Program-made: the position numbers and the translations under genes | Assembly (NCBI GenBank): GCA_017654935.2 | Contig: CM065711.1 | Location: 35,871,130-35,935,129, forward strand | Direction of reading: 5' to 3' | DNA length: 64,000 bases | DNA from: Phymorhynchus buccinoides | Taxonomy: Eukaryota; Mollusca; Gastropoda; Neogastropoda; Raphitomidae | Part shown: positions 32,876-44,755 of the stretch, one piece after another | How positions within the stretch are numbered: position 1 is the first letter of the stretch | Layout: each line of letters begins with the position of its first letter | Notes under the pieces: generated by a model | What the model was told of the DNA's origin: nothing | What the model saw: only the letters and a program-made list of their open reading frames with translations | The model's database searches: none

Positions 32876-33030
32876 AATTTTCACGTTCGCCCCCAGCAAG
32901 CTGGGAACTAGCCGACCCTAGGCACTCCATAAGGCAATGCCCAAGCCCCAACCAAAAAGACAAAGACAGAACTGTGACAAACAGATCCCTAACTACTGGG
33001 GTAAAAATAATTGGGGATGAAGGTGGAGGG
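32876..33030. repeat. Interspersed repeat shared with 48027-48175
   Basis: It begins TTTTCACGTTCGCCCCCAGC and includes CTAACTACTGGGGTAAAAA. The second copy has the same orientation and similar length. Here it directly follows the LINE 3' end. Origin unknown. Confidence 0.7.
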
Positions 33031-34142
33031 ACTGGGGTAGGGGCGCTTGTTGCAGGTTTCAGCACTGTGTTAAATTGAGGCTGTGAGCTCAGCTGACGCT
33101 GGCTCTCCTCCAGGGTCTGGGATGTTGGTCCAGTTCAGGTGGCGTTGAAGCTTGGAGTCAAAGTGTGCCAGGGATGGTGCAGTGGCTACGCTTCAGTTCT
33201 GGGAGGCGGTTCCATTCAGTTGTGTCCATAGCAGACATTTTCTTCACAGCTTTCTTTTTCACCGTTTTCTTTTCAGTTGATTTGAGGTTTAGCCTGCTGG
33301 GAGGGAGATCAGAATTGGGCTTCCACGTAAGACTCATCCGAACTTAGATAAGATGACGAATCAAGCGTTTGTATTCGTGCGTATCCTCCATGAGTAAAAA
33401 TATAACAAGGTCAGCACGGTTTGATTAACGAAAGGAAGCTTCCTTTTCAAGCTGTCTACCCCTCTGCCAATTTTAATCAAAGTCCAAACAGTAGTTTTTT
33501 AAGATAATCGATACCCAATCACACACACACACACACAACCAATCGCAAAACCCCGGCCTCTGGCCGTGTAAAAATAGTAAATACGTCAGACCACATTGAC
33601 TGTCAATTAAGGGCCTCACGGAGCTTTGGTCTCACTGACGGCCGGGGTATCAAAATTAATTTAACGTCCTCCGACCTTCGCGCTTTCAAGAGTACATGTG
33701 TACCGATCGAGACAAACAGAGAGCTCATTCAGTCATTGGCCAAGGGTAGGTATATTTAATGCATCCCAACCAGCTGGTGTCATTCAGTTTGGGTCATCCC
33801 TCGATCAAATCGTTTGGCGTCTTAGCTTGAGCAAACTACTGGAGCGAATCAAAAACTACACGAAAGAGTACCACGAATTTGCTGTTAGGTAAGGTTTATA
33901 AATGTTCTTAATAAAGTTAATTTAATGTGTGTTCTTCTTCTTCTCCTTAGGCAGCCAACTTTATCACTTTGAAGGATCTGCTGCACTTTTGGGGGTAGTA
34001 CGGAAAAGAGAGAAATAGCAAAATATAGAGTACAAAGCAAAATGATAACAGTTCATTTTGTTGTTTATTGACAGCAAAGACCTCTTTTTCTTGGGTTGCT
34101 TATGTAGATTATCTAAGTCTGGTAGTGCCACTAACCCTAAGA
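33031..34142. other. Non-coding stretch
   Basis: No gene is recognised. 33939-34004 is a copy of the GAA-tailed short repeat (TTCTTCTCCTTAGGCAGCC on the plus strand). A short CA run lies at 33517-33536. Confidence 0.6.
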
Positions 34143-34330
34143 GCTAAACACACCACCAGGTCATGTGTCAAAATCACGGTTTTCAGCGTGTTTTTTCCTC
34201 TTATAGCCGGTAAGAAATTCTTGTTTTGACCAGGTGTGACTCCCATACAAATGTCCCCATGAAACATCATTTTAAAGAGCAGCCTGATCAATTTGAAGTT
34301 GGGAACATTTGGATGTGGGGTTTTCCCCAA
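34143..34330. repeat. Interspersed repeat shared with 61665-61850
   Basis: The copies share CACCAGGTCATGTGTCAAAA, CTTGTTTTGACCAGGT and AAACATCATTTTAAAGAGCA in the same order and orientation. Non-coding; family unknown. Confidence 0.75.
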
Positions 34331-35267
34331 ACAGCTACCCAGAAAAAAACAAGGGGTGTGTCAGTGTGTCTCTAACATTAGATCAATGAGAGGCTATTTT
34401 TGCAAACGCCTCGCTAAGAGCCCTAATCATGTTGATTATAACTTATCAGCCTTTGGGGCTAAGAGTAAGATGTACATTCAACCCCCACCACCACCACCAC
34501 CACCACCACCCAACCAAGTCTTGGTTCATTGGGATTTTCTTCTTCTTGCCTTAATTTCCTACTACGTTAGCGAATGCCGTATTTTTAATTGTTTAAATGT
34601 ATAAGAATTAATGTTAACTGTAGAAAACGATAGTGCTCAATTTGCAGTCAAAATTTTAAAAGACGCAGACTTATGAAAAACTGGAAAGAAGCAAGAATGG
34701 AGGGAGGTGTTAATTTGCATCTTTATCGCTTTTGACAATTAGAAAAGCAGATCTACTTTATTCATGCCTTTGATTCTTTGGTGTCCTATCCTCTTCACAT
34801 ATCTCTCCTTACTAGTTTTCCGCCCATTTTACTCAGCGCTTTAATTCACATTTTCGCCCCAGTAAGGGAGATCTTTGATGCATAAAAGAACAAAATAGTT
34901 TCACGTCAGTAGATTATTGTCCTCTTACGGAAAGAATGTGGATTGCCTTTATTCCCACATAACCTTGATCAATAAGTACTCTTTTCATAGGGCTTTTTGA
35001 AAATGGCTCAAGCTATCTTATGATTCCTTTTTTCTATGTCAACATGTTCAGTGATAAAATACTCCATGACCAAAACTTACTTAAAAAAACATGTGTGCAG
35101 CTTCGCTAATCTATTACTGTTTTGAGGTCATGCAGTTCAGTGTTGATTTGTTAATTTGACCATAGGCTGTTATTTGAGTACAATGGATCTGACGGCATTC
35201 TCTCTCTCTCTCTCTCTCTCTCTCATCTCCTCGTCTCCTCTCTTCGCCTCTCTCTCTCTCTACTCAG
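34331..35267. other. Non-coding stretch upstream of second P450
   Basis: It contains a CCA triplet run (34482-34511) and a CT run (35200-35224, 35248-35260) that forms the polypyrimidine tract of the acceptor at 35267. No promoter element is identified with confidence; the first coding exon starts with an acceptor, so an upstream non-coding exon is expected. Confidence 0.5.
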
Positions 35268-35387
35268 AAAAACCCTCTGCTGAACGAAGTGAAGCAAAGA
35301 ACGACACATGGACGTTACAGAGCTGGCTGTCTGTGCCTCGGTGTGTTAGTCGTGGGAGTTGTTTCTCTGCTGGGCATACTGGCTGTG
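35268..35387 (+). pseudogene. Second P450, first coding exon (membrane anchor), frameshifted
   Basis: After CTCTACTCAG the exon carries ATG at 35308 (MDVTELAV); a one-base frame difference then leads to LGVLVVGVVSLLGILAV, a hydrophobic N-terminal signal anchor as in microsomal P450s. It ends in phase 0 before GTGAGT. Read straight, the frame hits TAG after CASVC. The next exon (36979) continues in the right phase with P450-like sequence, which supports the assignment. The neighbourhood looks unpolished, so the frameshift may be a sequencing error. Confidence 0.6.
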
Positions 35388-36850
35388 GTGAGTTTGCATA
35401 CCTGGTTATGGTGAGTTTGACTTACTGATAGAGTAGGTTTGACATACTGGCTGTGGTGAGTGACATTCTGGTAGAGTGATTTCACATACTGGATATGTGA
35501 GTTTGACTTGCTGGCTGTGATGAATTTGACATACTGGATTGGTGGGAGTTTGACTTATGAATATACTGGACCGATGACTTTGACAACTGAAATGGTGAGT
35601 TTGACTTACTGGCTGTGTGATTTACATACTGGATATGGTGAGTTTGACGATATTGGATATACTGACAGATTGAGTTGATATACTGGATGTGGTGAGTTTG
35701 ATGATATGATGAGTTTGAATACTGGATAGAGTTAGCTTGACATACTGCTGTGGTATTTGACATACAGGATATGGTGATTTGACATACTGGCTATTGTTAT
35801 TTACATACTGATATGGTGTGTTTCACATACAGGATATGGTCCTGTTTGACATACTGGCTATTGTTAGTTTGACAAACTGATATGGTCCACTTTGACATAC
35901 TGGCTTATGGTGATTTGACATACTGGCTATGATTTTGACATACTGGCCTGTGAGTTTGACATGTGATGTGGTGAGTTTAACATAGTTACTATGTTGCGTT
36001 TGACATACTGGATATGGTGGAGTTTGAGTGGTGAATGACTGGTTGTGGTGTTGAGTTAGCATATTTGTTTTTAATGTAAATTTAGGTTTTATATTTTTAT
36101 TTAATATTTTTATTTTGAATATCTCGATCTTATTTTACATTGTGGAGACAAGTTCATTTGTGTTTGTACAATGCCATGGACAATATAAAAAACTTATGAC
36201 TTATATGGAAATGGTGAGTTTTGACATAGTGGAATGGTGAATTTGACATACTATATAGGGTAGTTTTGACATACAGTAGTGGGTATGTGAGTTTTGACAA
36301 TACTAGATAGGTGGAGTTTTGACATAACATTAGTGGATATTGTGAGTGTGACATACTAGATAGGGTGAGTTTGACTTACAGTAGTGAATCTGGTGAGTTG
36401 GAACATTCTGGCTCTGGTGAGTTTGACATACCTGGATATGGTAGTGACAGACTAGAATAGGAGTAGTTTGTGACATACAGTAGTGGTATGGTTAGTTTGA
36501 CAGACTGGTTCTGGTGCTTTGACATAGTGTATATTAGTTTGACATACTGGTACTGGGTGAGTTTAACATAGTGGCTATGGGTGAGTTTGACATACGGCTA
36601 GAGTGAGTTTTGACATACTGGATGGGTGTGTCATGCTGGATATGGTGAATTTGACATACTGAATTGGCGAGTTTGACATACTGGAATAGGTGAGTGTGAT
36701 GTACTGGATATGGTGTGTTTGACCTATGAAATATGGTGTTTTTGACATACTGGATAAGGTTGAGTCTTGTGACATACTGGATATGGTGAGTTTGACATCC
36801 TGGATAGGGTGAGTTTGACTACCCGGATAGGGTGAGTTTGACAGTTGATA
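35375..36850 (+). repeat. About 22 bp minisatellite derived from an exon end and splice donor
   Basis: Units of CATACTGGCTGTGGTGAGTT plus TGA begin at the exon end (CATACTGGCTGTG, then donor GTGAGT) and continue irregularly for about 1.4 kb, as TTTGACATACTGGATATGGT and variants. Spacing is disturbed by many one- to three-base indels, typical of poorly resolved long-read tandem repeats. Sequence between 36060 and 36170 is unrelated and AT-rich. Confidence 0.85.
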
Positions 36851-36875
36851 CTGTGGTACCCTAATTTAGATATTT

Positions 36876-36892
36876 GACACACACACACACAC

Positions 36893-36927
<35 letters not shown>
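36876..36927. repeat. CA microsatellite
   Basis: A CA run with one CAACA interruption lies between the donor-derived minisatellite and the acceptor of the second P450 exon. Confidence 0.95.
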
Positions 36928-36978
36928 CACACATTATGTCTTGTAACTATTAAACAAATGGTGTGTTTGCTGTGTCAG

Positions 36979-37073
36979 GAAACCCGCCATTTTCACAATA
37001 CATTTGAAAAGATGGGTCTCCAATGACCTTCCCCCAACATCCTCATGGGCAACGCCCTCAGATGAAAAAAATG
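36979..37073 (+). pseudogene. Second P450, exon 2 (proline-rich hinge region), with stop
   Basis: The acceptor TGCTGTGTCAG is followed in phase 0 by ETRHFHNTFEKMGLQ, then a TGA where Gly is expected, then PSPNILMGNAL, then a one-base loss before ATGAAAAAAATG and the donor GTAACC. The pattern FEKMGLQxPSPNILMGN is the linker after the anchor of CYP3-clan enzymes (FKKLGIPGPxPLPxxGN). One substitution and one indel break the frame. Downstream exons are not found before the gap at 41001. Confidence 0.65.
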
Positions 37074-40000
37074 GTAACCATTTGATTTGTTGGTTGTGTT
37101 GTTGTTTTTTTCCTTTTATTATTAGTTTAAAGACACCTCTTCTAACTATTTCTCTACGGCTAGAATGTCTCTTGTGTTGTGTGCTTTCTTTTAGTTTCAT
37201 GTTTTCTTTTTTCTTATCTTTCTCCTTGTCTTCTTCTCTGTTTTTTTTCAGTCTCATCTTTTTGTCTGTGGGTGTATTGTGGTTGTTTTTGTGTGACCAT
37301 GCATGTGTGCGTGTATTGTGCGCGTACCGTGTGTGTGTGTGTGTGAAAGAGAGAAGAAGAAGAGGACTGTTGATTTATTCCGACTTGTCCTGCTGGTATA
37401 GCACATGAACTGATGTATACTCTCTTTATAAGATTGACAAAAACTTGTATTCTGTGTGCACATCATGCGCATGTGTGTGGTGTGTGGTGTGTTACAGGGT
37501 ATGTTTGAAGCTTTTGATGACTGAAACAAAATTAATGGAAAAATGTTGGGTAAGTTTCCCAGAAATGTGTTCTGAATAGAGAGAGAGAGAGAGAGAGTAG
37601 AGAGAGAGAGAGTAGAGAGAGAGAGAGAGTTGAGTGTGTGTGTTGTGTGGACGAGGTAATGGGTTAAAAGGCTAAGTCCCTAGGGAAGACTTTTAAGTGT
37701 GTTAAATTTTCAAGTAGAAAATTTGCCTTTAGGCCCACTTCTCTAGGGTATGGGAATGAGCCACTTTCCCGCACCCCTTTTCATCTACATAATTTATATT
37801 TGGGCCGGGTTCTGGCTCGTATGTTGTAAGAAATACAAGTGGTTGATTTGCTCTTAATGGCAGACAGAGAGAAGTAGGGTTTTAACTGAAATTACAAGAC
37901 TCCCACTCTCATCCGTCTGACAAGGGTTCAGGATTATTTGACACTTGGATTTTATTTACTCCCAAATCTGCATAAGATTATGCAACAATAATAATAAGCG
38001 GGCTGCAGCTCATGGCGCAAAACAAAATGTGAATGAAAACAATGGAATCCGAAGGATTTTACAAAGACTTTTGTCCTTTCTAGAAGGTTAGCCCAAGCGA
38101 AGGTCCCTAATCCTCTCTTGTCCGGTAGAAAGTTTCAAATGTTGGCGCGGTCCGGGGGACTTAGCTGTTTTCAGTTTCCTCCGAGTGATCGCGAGTTTCT
38201 GGGTGTCTGGGCTTGCTCGTCAGGTGAGAGTAGCCCCCAGTCTCGTATTCCGGTTACGGCTTCGCGGATGGCCAAGGTTCAGGCGTGGTCTCCTCCCGCG
38301 GATTCTGGGTGCGGGCGGCGTCTTGGCGGCGGTCCGCTGTCTTGGTGCTTGTGAGTTCAGGGATTATCTTCCTGCCCACGGTGCCCTGCTGATAATCACA
38401 GGAGATGGTGTATGTAGATCTCTATGGCTTAGAGACAGGGCTTCAGTCGGCAGGGAATTAGTGGATCCCAACCGTCTAAGGCCTGCCTTGTACAATAGCA
38501 CTAAGAACACATAATTTGAAGTTTCGTTAACAACTGAGCGGATCATGCTAAAACACATAAAAGGTGAATCAAGCTCCCCACCATCTGCACTCGTTCTCCT
38601 ATTCTCATACCAACCGGTGGAAAGGCAGTGTGTGTAATCATAATAGTGCATAGATTGTCAACCCACTACATGTGCTTTCCTACTTAAAAATATACAAAAA
38701 GGGTTAGTGAGGCATAAAATCCGGGTTCTGGTACCAACAGAGGGGTTAAAGTCAAAAAACGACACACGCGACACACAATTATCCAGTGCACGATAATTAG
38801 AAACAGGTAACAAATATTTAATCCTTCTCCTCTTGTTTCAATAAAAAACATATCTACGTCTTATAGTTACATCATTTGAACCTAGGATCTTAGTTATCAA
38901 AACATAGGTATCACAAAAAACAAAAATTCAAATATCAATCACTAGCCACCAGCCATTAATAATACTCACTAGTCGGGCTATTAATATATTAGGACTGGCT
39001 GGAGGAAGAGAGGTTGAGGCTGCAATGTTTTGAGGATTGTCTGGATGTGTGGCTTCAGCCAGGTTTCAGCGTCGCGTGTGAAAAGTATGTGTATGCTAAC
39101 TTCTTCTCACTACTCAACATGTTTTCCAGTCACATAGATGACGCTTCATAAGATTATGCCCAATACTAGTACCGAACAATCACGCGCCGGTTACATCATT
39201 ATCAATGCCGACCTTCCTATCCTTCTCAGTGATTGGAAGGAAGAGTTTGGTCTCAAAGGGCGCCGACTGTTGATGTCACTTTCCTCGTGATTGGAAGGTG
39301 ATCGGGCCCCTTTCAAATAGACAATGCCTTAATCGGCGGTCTGTTTGAGCTTGAACTGGCAATTAAGTGGCGGCCACGAGAAAAGAAATGGAAGGGGGGG
39401 GGGTTAGATAAGAAACAGAGAAAGCGGGGCGTGCGTGTCAATTACGTCACAGAGAGAGAGAGGTCACAGTGAGGTATATATGATCTACTCATCACCAGGT
39501 CTGGCCTCATTTTGTCTTTTCTATTCTGCCCGCCGTTCGCTCTCTTTATCCCCACCATTTTCCCTGAGTGCGAAGCGGCAAATGTCCGGACTAGCGTGAC
39601 CCATTCTTTGGATCGTCTGGTATGGCGAGACAGTGTAGCAACCTGGTAGTACAATTAAAACTGTTCAATAGTACATGTATGTATATGAATCAGCAGACTA
39701 TTATTAGCAGTTTCACATCTAGAGGCAAAAGTTTGTACTCTCACAATTTCGCCCAATGTTTACAATCTGCATATCATGTGTTGCACAAAATATCCTGCAC
39801 AATTTAAAGCCAACAGGTTTTAAGATCAATGTTGTTTTGTTTTTGTTGGGTTTTTTTGGGGGGAGTATGTGTACGTGTGTGTTGTTTTTCTTTTTCTCCG
39901 ATCATGCGATAGATTTTGCATGCAGGTTTTGGAGTGTTTTGCATCTTAGGTTAAGTTTTACATAGTTTTTGTTTGTGTTGCAGCATATATTTCTCAGCCC

Positions 40001-40372
40001 ACGGTGGTCTTGTCTGATTTAATCTGCTTCGAGATATGATGTGAAGAAGTTTGGCCATGTTCCCCAACAGAGGGGTAAGGATGTCCTGTTTCTTCTGTGT
40101 ACCGGTCTGTGTGTCTTTCTGTTTGTTTGTCTTGTGTCCCTGTCTGCTTATGGTCCTTATTTTCTTCTGCGCTAATTCCTGCCAAGAATAACATGTAAAG
40201 GTACTGCTTAAATTTGCTTTAAAATTCATTCATTTATTTTTTCTATCTCACAAGTTCATTACTGTTTGAGGTAGGTGTTCTGCCTTTTCACTATAACAGA
40301 CACCATTCAAATAAACGATAATCTTGTGTTTTTTATTACATGGTTAATTCCAATTATGTGTTGTTGTTTCAG
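37074..40372. other. Stretch without recognised genes, one GC-rich island
   Basis: GA microsatellite at 37576-37631. A CG-rich, CpG-containing block (38120-38460) stands out from the AT-rich surroundings; its open frame resembles no family known to me. GATCTACATACACC-type and (CA)n motifs occur, but no splice-bounded coding segment is seen between 38500 and 40372. Confidence 0.5.
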
Positions 40373-40494
40373 CGTCAGAATTGACGTAGCAACAAACCAT
40401 GGGTTGACCAACTGACGATGTTTGAGAGACGCCCACTGGAAACATGTCCGCAGCCAACTGGTCCACCCACCTTCGTGCTGGAAAGCTAAAAAAG
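40373..40494 (+). CDS. Putative first coding exon of unknown gene (MSAANWSTHLRAGKLKK)
   Basis: TTGTTGTTTCAG and AAAAAG-GTAAGT bound a 122 nt exon. The reading frame that stays open to the donor starts at ATG 40444 and gives 17 residues in phase 0. Two earlier ATGs (about 40399 and 40419) give short frames that stop inside the exon. The product is not recognised. The next plus-strand exon-like segment, at 43681, also starts in phase 0, so both could belong to one gene with intervening exons in the gap; this is inference. Confidence 0.4.
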
Positions 40495-41000
40495 GTAAGT
40501 GTGAATGTCCTTTCAGTACATTGATAAGCGAAAGGGCTGGTCTGTCTTGTGACCTTTTTTAAAACGATTTTTGGATCATTATCCTAATAAATTTTATAAA
40601 CTATAACACAATTCTTTTTATCAACTGAGTCCGCCTTCTCATATAATATGTTTAACTTTTCTAGCACCATTTTCGAATATATTTCACCCATGACATCCAC
40701 TGTACAACTCCCACCAAATCAAAGAATCATTCACTTCCAAGCACCCTACATGTGTTTGTCTGTTTTAAGAGATTATGTCCCACTATGTTTCTGTGTTAAA
40801 GCAATGCATGCGCACTCAAAAATAGCTATACTTTCCGCAAGAATGTAAAAAATACATGCCGCCTAGAACTAGAAGAGTTATATAGTATATCGTGTGACCA
40901 AAGAAATGTCACCATTTTTTTTTTCCCCTTTCTATCCGAGTACTCTGTATCCACCTCCCAATTAATACCCCACCCTATTGGGGTCTGCACGAACACCTGT

Positions 41001-41500
41001 NNNNNNNNNNNNNNNNNNNNNNNNNNNNNNNNNNNNNNNNNNNNNNNNNNNNNNNNNNNNNNNNNNNNNNNNNNNNNNNNNNNNNNNNNNNNNNNNNNNN
41101 NNNNNNNNNNNNNNNNNNNNNNNNNNNNNNNNNNNNNNNNNNNNNNNNNNNNNNNNNNNNNNNNNNNNNNNNNNNNNNNNNNNNNNNNNNNNNNNNNNNN
41201 NNNNNNNNNNNNNNNNNNNNNNNNNNNNNNNNNNNNNNNNNNNNNNNNNNNNNNNNNNNNNNNNNNNNNNNNNNNNNNNNNNNNNNNNNNNNNNNNNNNN
41301 NNNNNNNNNNNNNNNNNNNNNNNNNNNNNNNNNNNNNNNNNNNNNNNNNNNNNNNNNNNNNNNNNNNNNNNNNNNNNNNNNNNNNNNNNNNNNNNNNNNN
41401 NNNNNNNNNNNNNNNNNNNNNNNNNNNNNNNNNNNNNNNNNNNNNNNNNNNNNNNNNNNNNNNNNNNNNNNNNNNNNNNNNNNNNNNNNNNNNNNNNNNN
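41001..41500. other. Scaffold gap, 500 N
   Basis: Exactly 500 N. The sequence right of it (41720 onward) is an inverted copy of the sequence ending shortly before the other gap, so the join is suspect. Confidence 1.
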
Positions 41501-41719
41501 GGACCGCGACTCGTTATACTATAAAAAATGCTTCGGTTACTAGTCGACATTAAAACGAATCTAAAGCGCAAGAAGAACTTCAATAGAGCAGTAAAAGAAC
41601 AAGCACCCAGAAAATGAACAGAACCAGTTTGTGCAGATAACCCCCCCCTCAATTCGCGCACGTGAGAAGATAAGACGTCGCGCAAGCCCCTCTTTCCTGT
41701 TCTGGGACGTTAACCTGGC

Positions 41720-42330
41720 TCAAGCACCATGAAAGGGACGGTTACATGGCTAGCACCAGGAAAGGGACGTTACATGGCCTCAGCACCATGAAAGGGACGT
41801 TACGTGGCTCAGCACCATGAAAGGGACGTTTATCGGCTCAAGCACCATGAAAGGGACGTTCCGTGGCTCAGCACAATGAAAAGGGACGTTACATGGCCTC
41901 CGCACCATGAAAGGGACGTTTAACAGGGCTCAGCACACGGGAAAGGGACGTTACATGGCTCAGACCATTGAAAGGGACGTTACATGGCTCAGCACCAGGA
42001 AAGGGACGTACATGACTCAGACCATGAAGGGACGTTACATGGGACTCAGCACCATTGAAAAAGGAACCGTTACGTGGCCTCCAGCCATGAAAGGACTGTA
42101 CGTGGCTCAGCCACCATGAAAGGGACGTTACGTGGTCCTCACACCATTGAAAGGGAAGATTACCATGGCCCAGCACCATGAAAAGGGACGGTTACGTGGC
42201 TCAGCACCATGAAAGGGACGTTACGTGACTCAGCACCAATGAAAGGGATTTACGTGGGACCTCAGCACCATGAAAGGGGATGTTACGTGGCTAGCACCAT
42301 GAAAAGGGAGACGTTACTGAGCTCAGTTAC
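41720..42330. repeat. 29 bp minisatellite, degraded inverted array
   Basis: About 20 units of ACCATGAAAGGGACGTTACG plus TGGCTCAGC, the reverse complement of the array at 8430-9410, with frequent indels in and between units. Confidence 0.92.
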
Positions 42331-43159
42331 GTTTTCTCACAGCAGCCTTGAAAAGTCAAAACATCCTCCTTTTCAAGTATCAATTTTGGGTTTATGAGTT
42401 TTCCATCATCTTATCTTTCTGTATCTATGAAGGATACTTTTAAATGTGGTGGGGGGCGGTATGAAACCCCATCCCTAATGGAAAAAAAACAAACCCATGA
42501 TTGACCTTTATCCTTTGCTTGAAGAAAAAACAGATTTTAAACAAAGAATGAAATAGTGAAACTAACAGAGGAGATTACGAAATTGAACCAAAGGGGGAGA
42601 ACTCTCTTTTTAATTAACACCCCTCCACAAAGTTGATTACGATACCAATTATCTAGCAATGGGTGGATCAGGGCCAAAGGGAGGCAAGCAAGGCATCATT
42701 CTCAAAAAGAGATGTGCCAAGGTTCGCCTTTATGACCCCTTAGCTACACAGTGTACATCAACAATGGTCGGATGTAGGCTTCTGAATACAAACAAATCAC
42801 TTCTCATCCACTCATTTGCTAGGGTGATTCGGTATCATAATCAAACTTTGGATGAAGCGGAGTATGCAATTTAAACAAGAGAGTTGAGTTATCCCCCTTG
42901 TGTCGGATTTTTAAACAAAGTTGGGCCTACTGTACAGAGAGGAGAGGAGAGAGAGACGACGAAGAGAGACAGATGAGAGTTGAGAGTGAGAGAGATGGAG
43001 ATGATGAGCGGAGGAGTGAGCTAGAAGATGTGGGGATCCGCGAGAGAGAGAGACAGAGACCGTGGTAACACATTACACACAGTTATGAATGATGAACATC
43101 TTTCTACATAGTAAACTGTTTATCTGTAAATACTTCAATGACCTCCTGACTATCTGGGG

Positions 43160-43650
43160 GTCATTTCTTTCCCCTATAACATGCTATCATTTCGCTTGGC
43201 ACTCTTTTCCCCGAATACACATGCTATCATTTTCGACTTAAGGACTCTTTCCCCCTATAAACATGCTATTCATTTCGCTTGGCACTCTTTTCCCCTATAA
43301 CATGCTATTCATTTCGCTTGTCCACTCTTTTCCCCTACTAAACCATTGCTATCATTTCGCCTTGGCACTCTTCTTCCCTATAACCTGCTATATCATTTCG
43401 TTCTTGCTTTGGCACTCTTTTCCCCTCTAACATGCTATCATTTCGCTTGGCTCTTGGCCACTCTGGGTCCCCTATAACATGCTATCATTGCGCTGTGTTA
43501 TCTATTCTCTGGCAACTCTTTTCCCTAACATGCTATCATTTCGCTAGGCAACTCTTTTACCCCCACCTAATAACATGCTACCTTCGCTTCTTGGCACTCT
43601 TTTCCCCTATAACATGATATCATTTCGATTGGCACACTCTATCCTTGTCG
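43160..43650. repeat. 38 bp minisatellite, degraded inverted array
   Basis: Units of TTTTCCCCTATAACATGCTA plus TCATTTCGCTTGGCACTC, reverse complement of 7233-7676. Insertions such as TTCTTGCTTTGG disturb the periodicity. Confidence 0.92.
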
Positions 43651-43680
43651 CATTTTTCATACCCCCCACCCACCCACCCC

Positions 43681-43798
43681 CAGGTGATCGACACTCCCGA
43701 CTTCACCAACCTGACCTCTGACCCCCAGAAGCAGAAGCAGCACGTGCGCGAGTTTTTATTTCTGCTGACCAACTCCAAACCTGACGTCATTATACAGG
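43681..43798 (+). CDS. AIG1/GIMAP-like GTPase exon (G3 region), tentative
   Basis: A pyrimidine-rich tract ending CCCACCCACCCCCAG precedes a phase 0 frame: VIDTPDFTNLTSDPQKQKQH, then VREFLFLLTNSKPDVIIQ, with a donor-like GTGATG at 43799. VIDTP followed by a spacer, a Lys/Gln-rich helix and a buried beta strand resembles the G3 segment of AIG1-type GTPases, where the usual motif is DTPG; here Gly is Asp. No P-loop exon is visible on this contig, although the gap lies 2.2 kb upstream. Other P-loop GTPases remain possible. Confidence 0.4.
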
Positions 43799-43837
43799 TG
43801 ATGTGGGTTCTTTTCTCAGTGGATTGGGGATTTTGGT

Positions 43838-44200
43838 TACAGGGAATTTTTCCTCTCACTTCTTGCAATAGCGCCTTTTGCGGTTTCTGAAAGTGGCAAA
43901 GCCCTTCGGAGAGAAGATTAAAACGAATTTGTCCCAGTGTGCCCATTGCACACATAGCCACACTGGTTAAACTCGAGTAGCAAACAAAAACGTTTATCAT
44001 TTGGTCAAAAAATCTAACCACCAACCCCACTTTCCTTCCTCATCAGTTCATCAAAAAAAAATTGCATGCAAAAAAAAAAAGGTTTTATGCCCAGATTCGA
44101 ACTCGGCATTTTTCGCGTACGACAAACGACTATCCATACTGCAGGGCACTTTGATATTAATATAAGAGCTACCGGTTTCATAGCTTCTATTCCAAGTATA
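43838..44200 (+). mobile_element. SINE body joined to an inverted tRNA-like head
   Basis: 43838-44078 matches the body of the SINE at 29700-29940 (GGAATTTTTCCTCTCACTTC, CATTTGGTCAAAAAATCTAAC, ATTGCATGCAAAAAAA) without its own head. It is followed by a minus-strand tRNA-like head with B box GAGTTCGAATC (about 44095), the mirror of 7045-7165. Confidence 0.65.
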
Positions 44201-44755
44201 ACCTCCTTTATAAAACCTCCCATTATAAGACTCCCTAAACCCATATAAGACCTCCATTACCATAATGTAAGTCCCTACATTAAAGACAAAGTTTGGTTGC
44301 TATCACTTTGTAATTTCTGAGAAGTTCTATTAATTAACAACACGCACGCCACGCACGCACTGCAACGCGCACACGCACTCCCCGCCCTTCACACACCCCA
44401 CCATTTCATTACCCACAAGACTCCTCACCCATCGTCCCATGCAAACACCACCGCATTATTACGACTCCCTCCCTTCCGCGCTTTTATACGAGCACTACGC
44501 AGCGCGCCCGACTACACATCACACATAACACCTCCCACAACACACACTTCCACGCTATAAAACATCACATTTATACGGACTCCCGAAAGCACATAATTGG
44601 AGAGATGTATTTCTCTGAGACATTTGACCTTTCTTACAACTAATGAATATATAAATTACCATATCCCTTATTAAGACCTCACTTTGGAATAGAGAGATTT
44701 TGACAGAGGGTATTTCTTATAAGGGAAGTTCCACTGTAACAATAATACCCAATGT

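Noticed and set aside
38118..38514. GC-rich 78 and 109 codon frames as a gene or CpG-island first exon
   Set aside because: No donor-bounded coding exon or known domain; the composition is odd but function is unsupported. Also considered as a solo LTR, but no matching ends or duplication were found.
40975..41685. Frames of 236 and 191 codons across the second gap
   Set aside because: Open only because N codons contain no stop.
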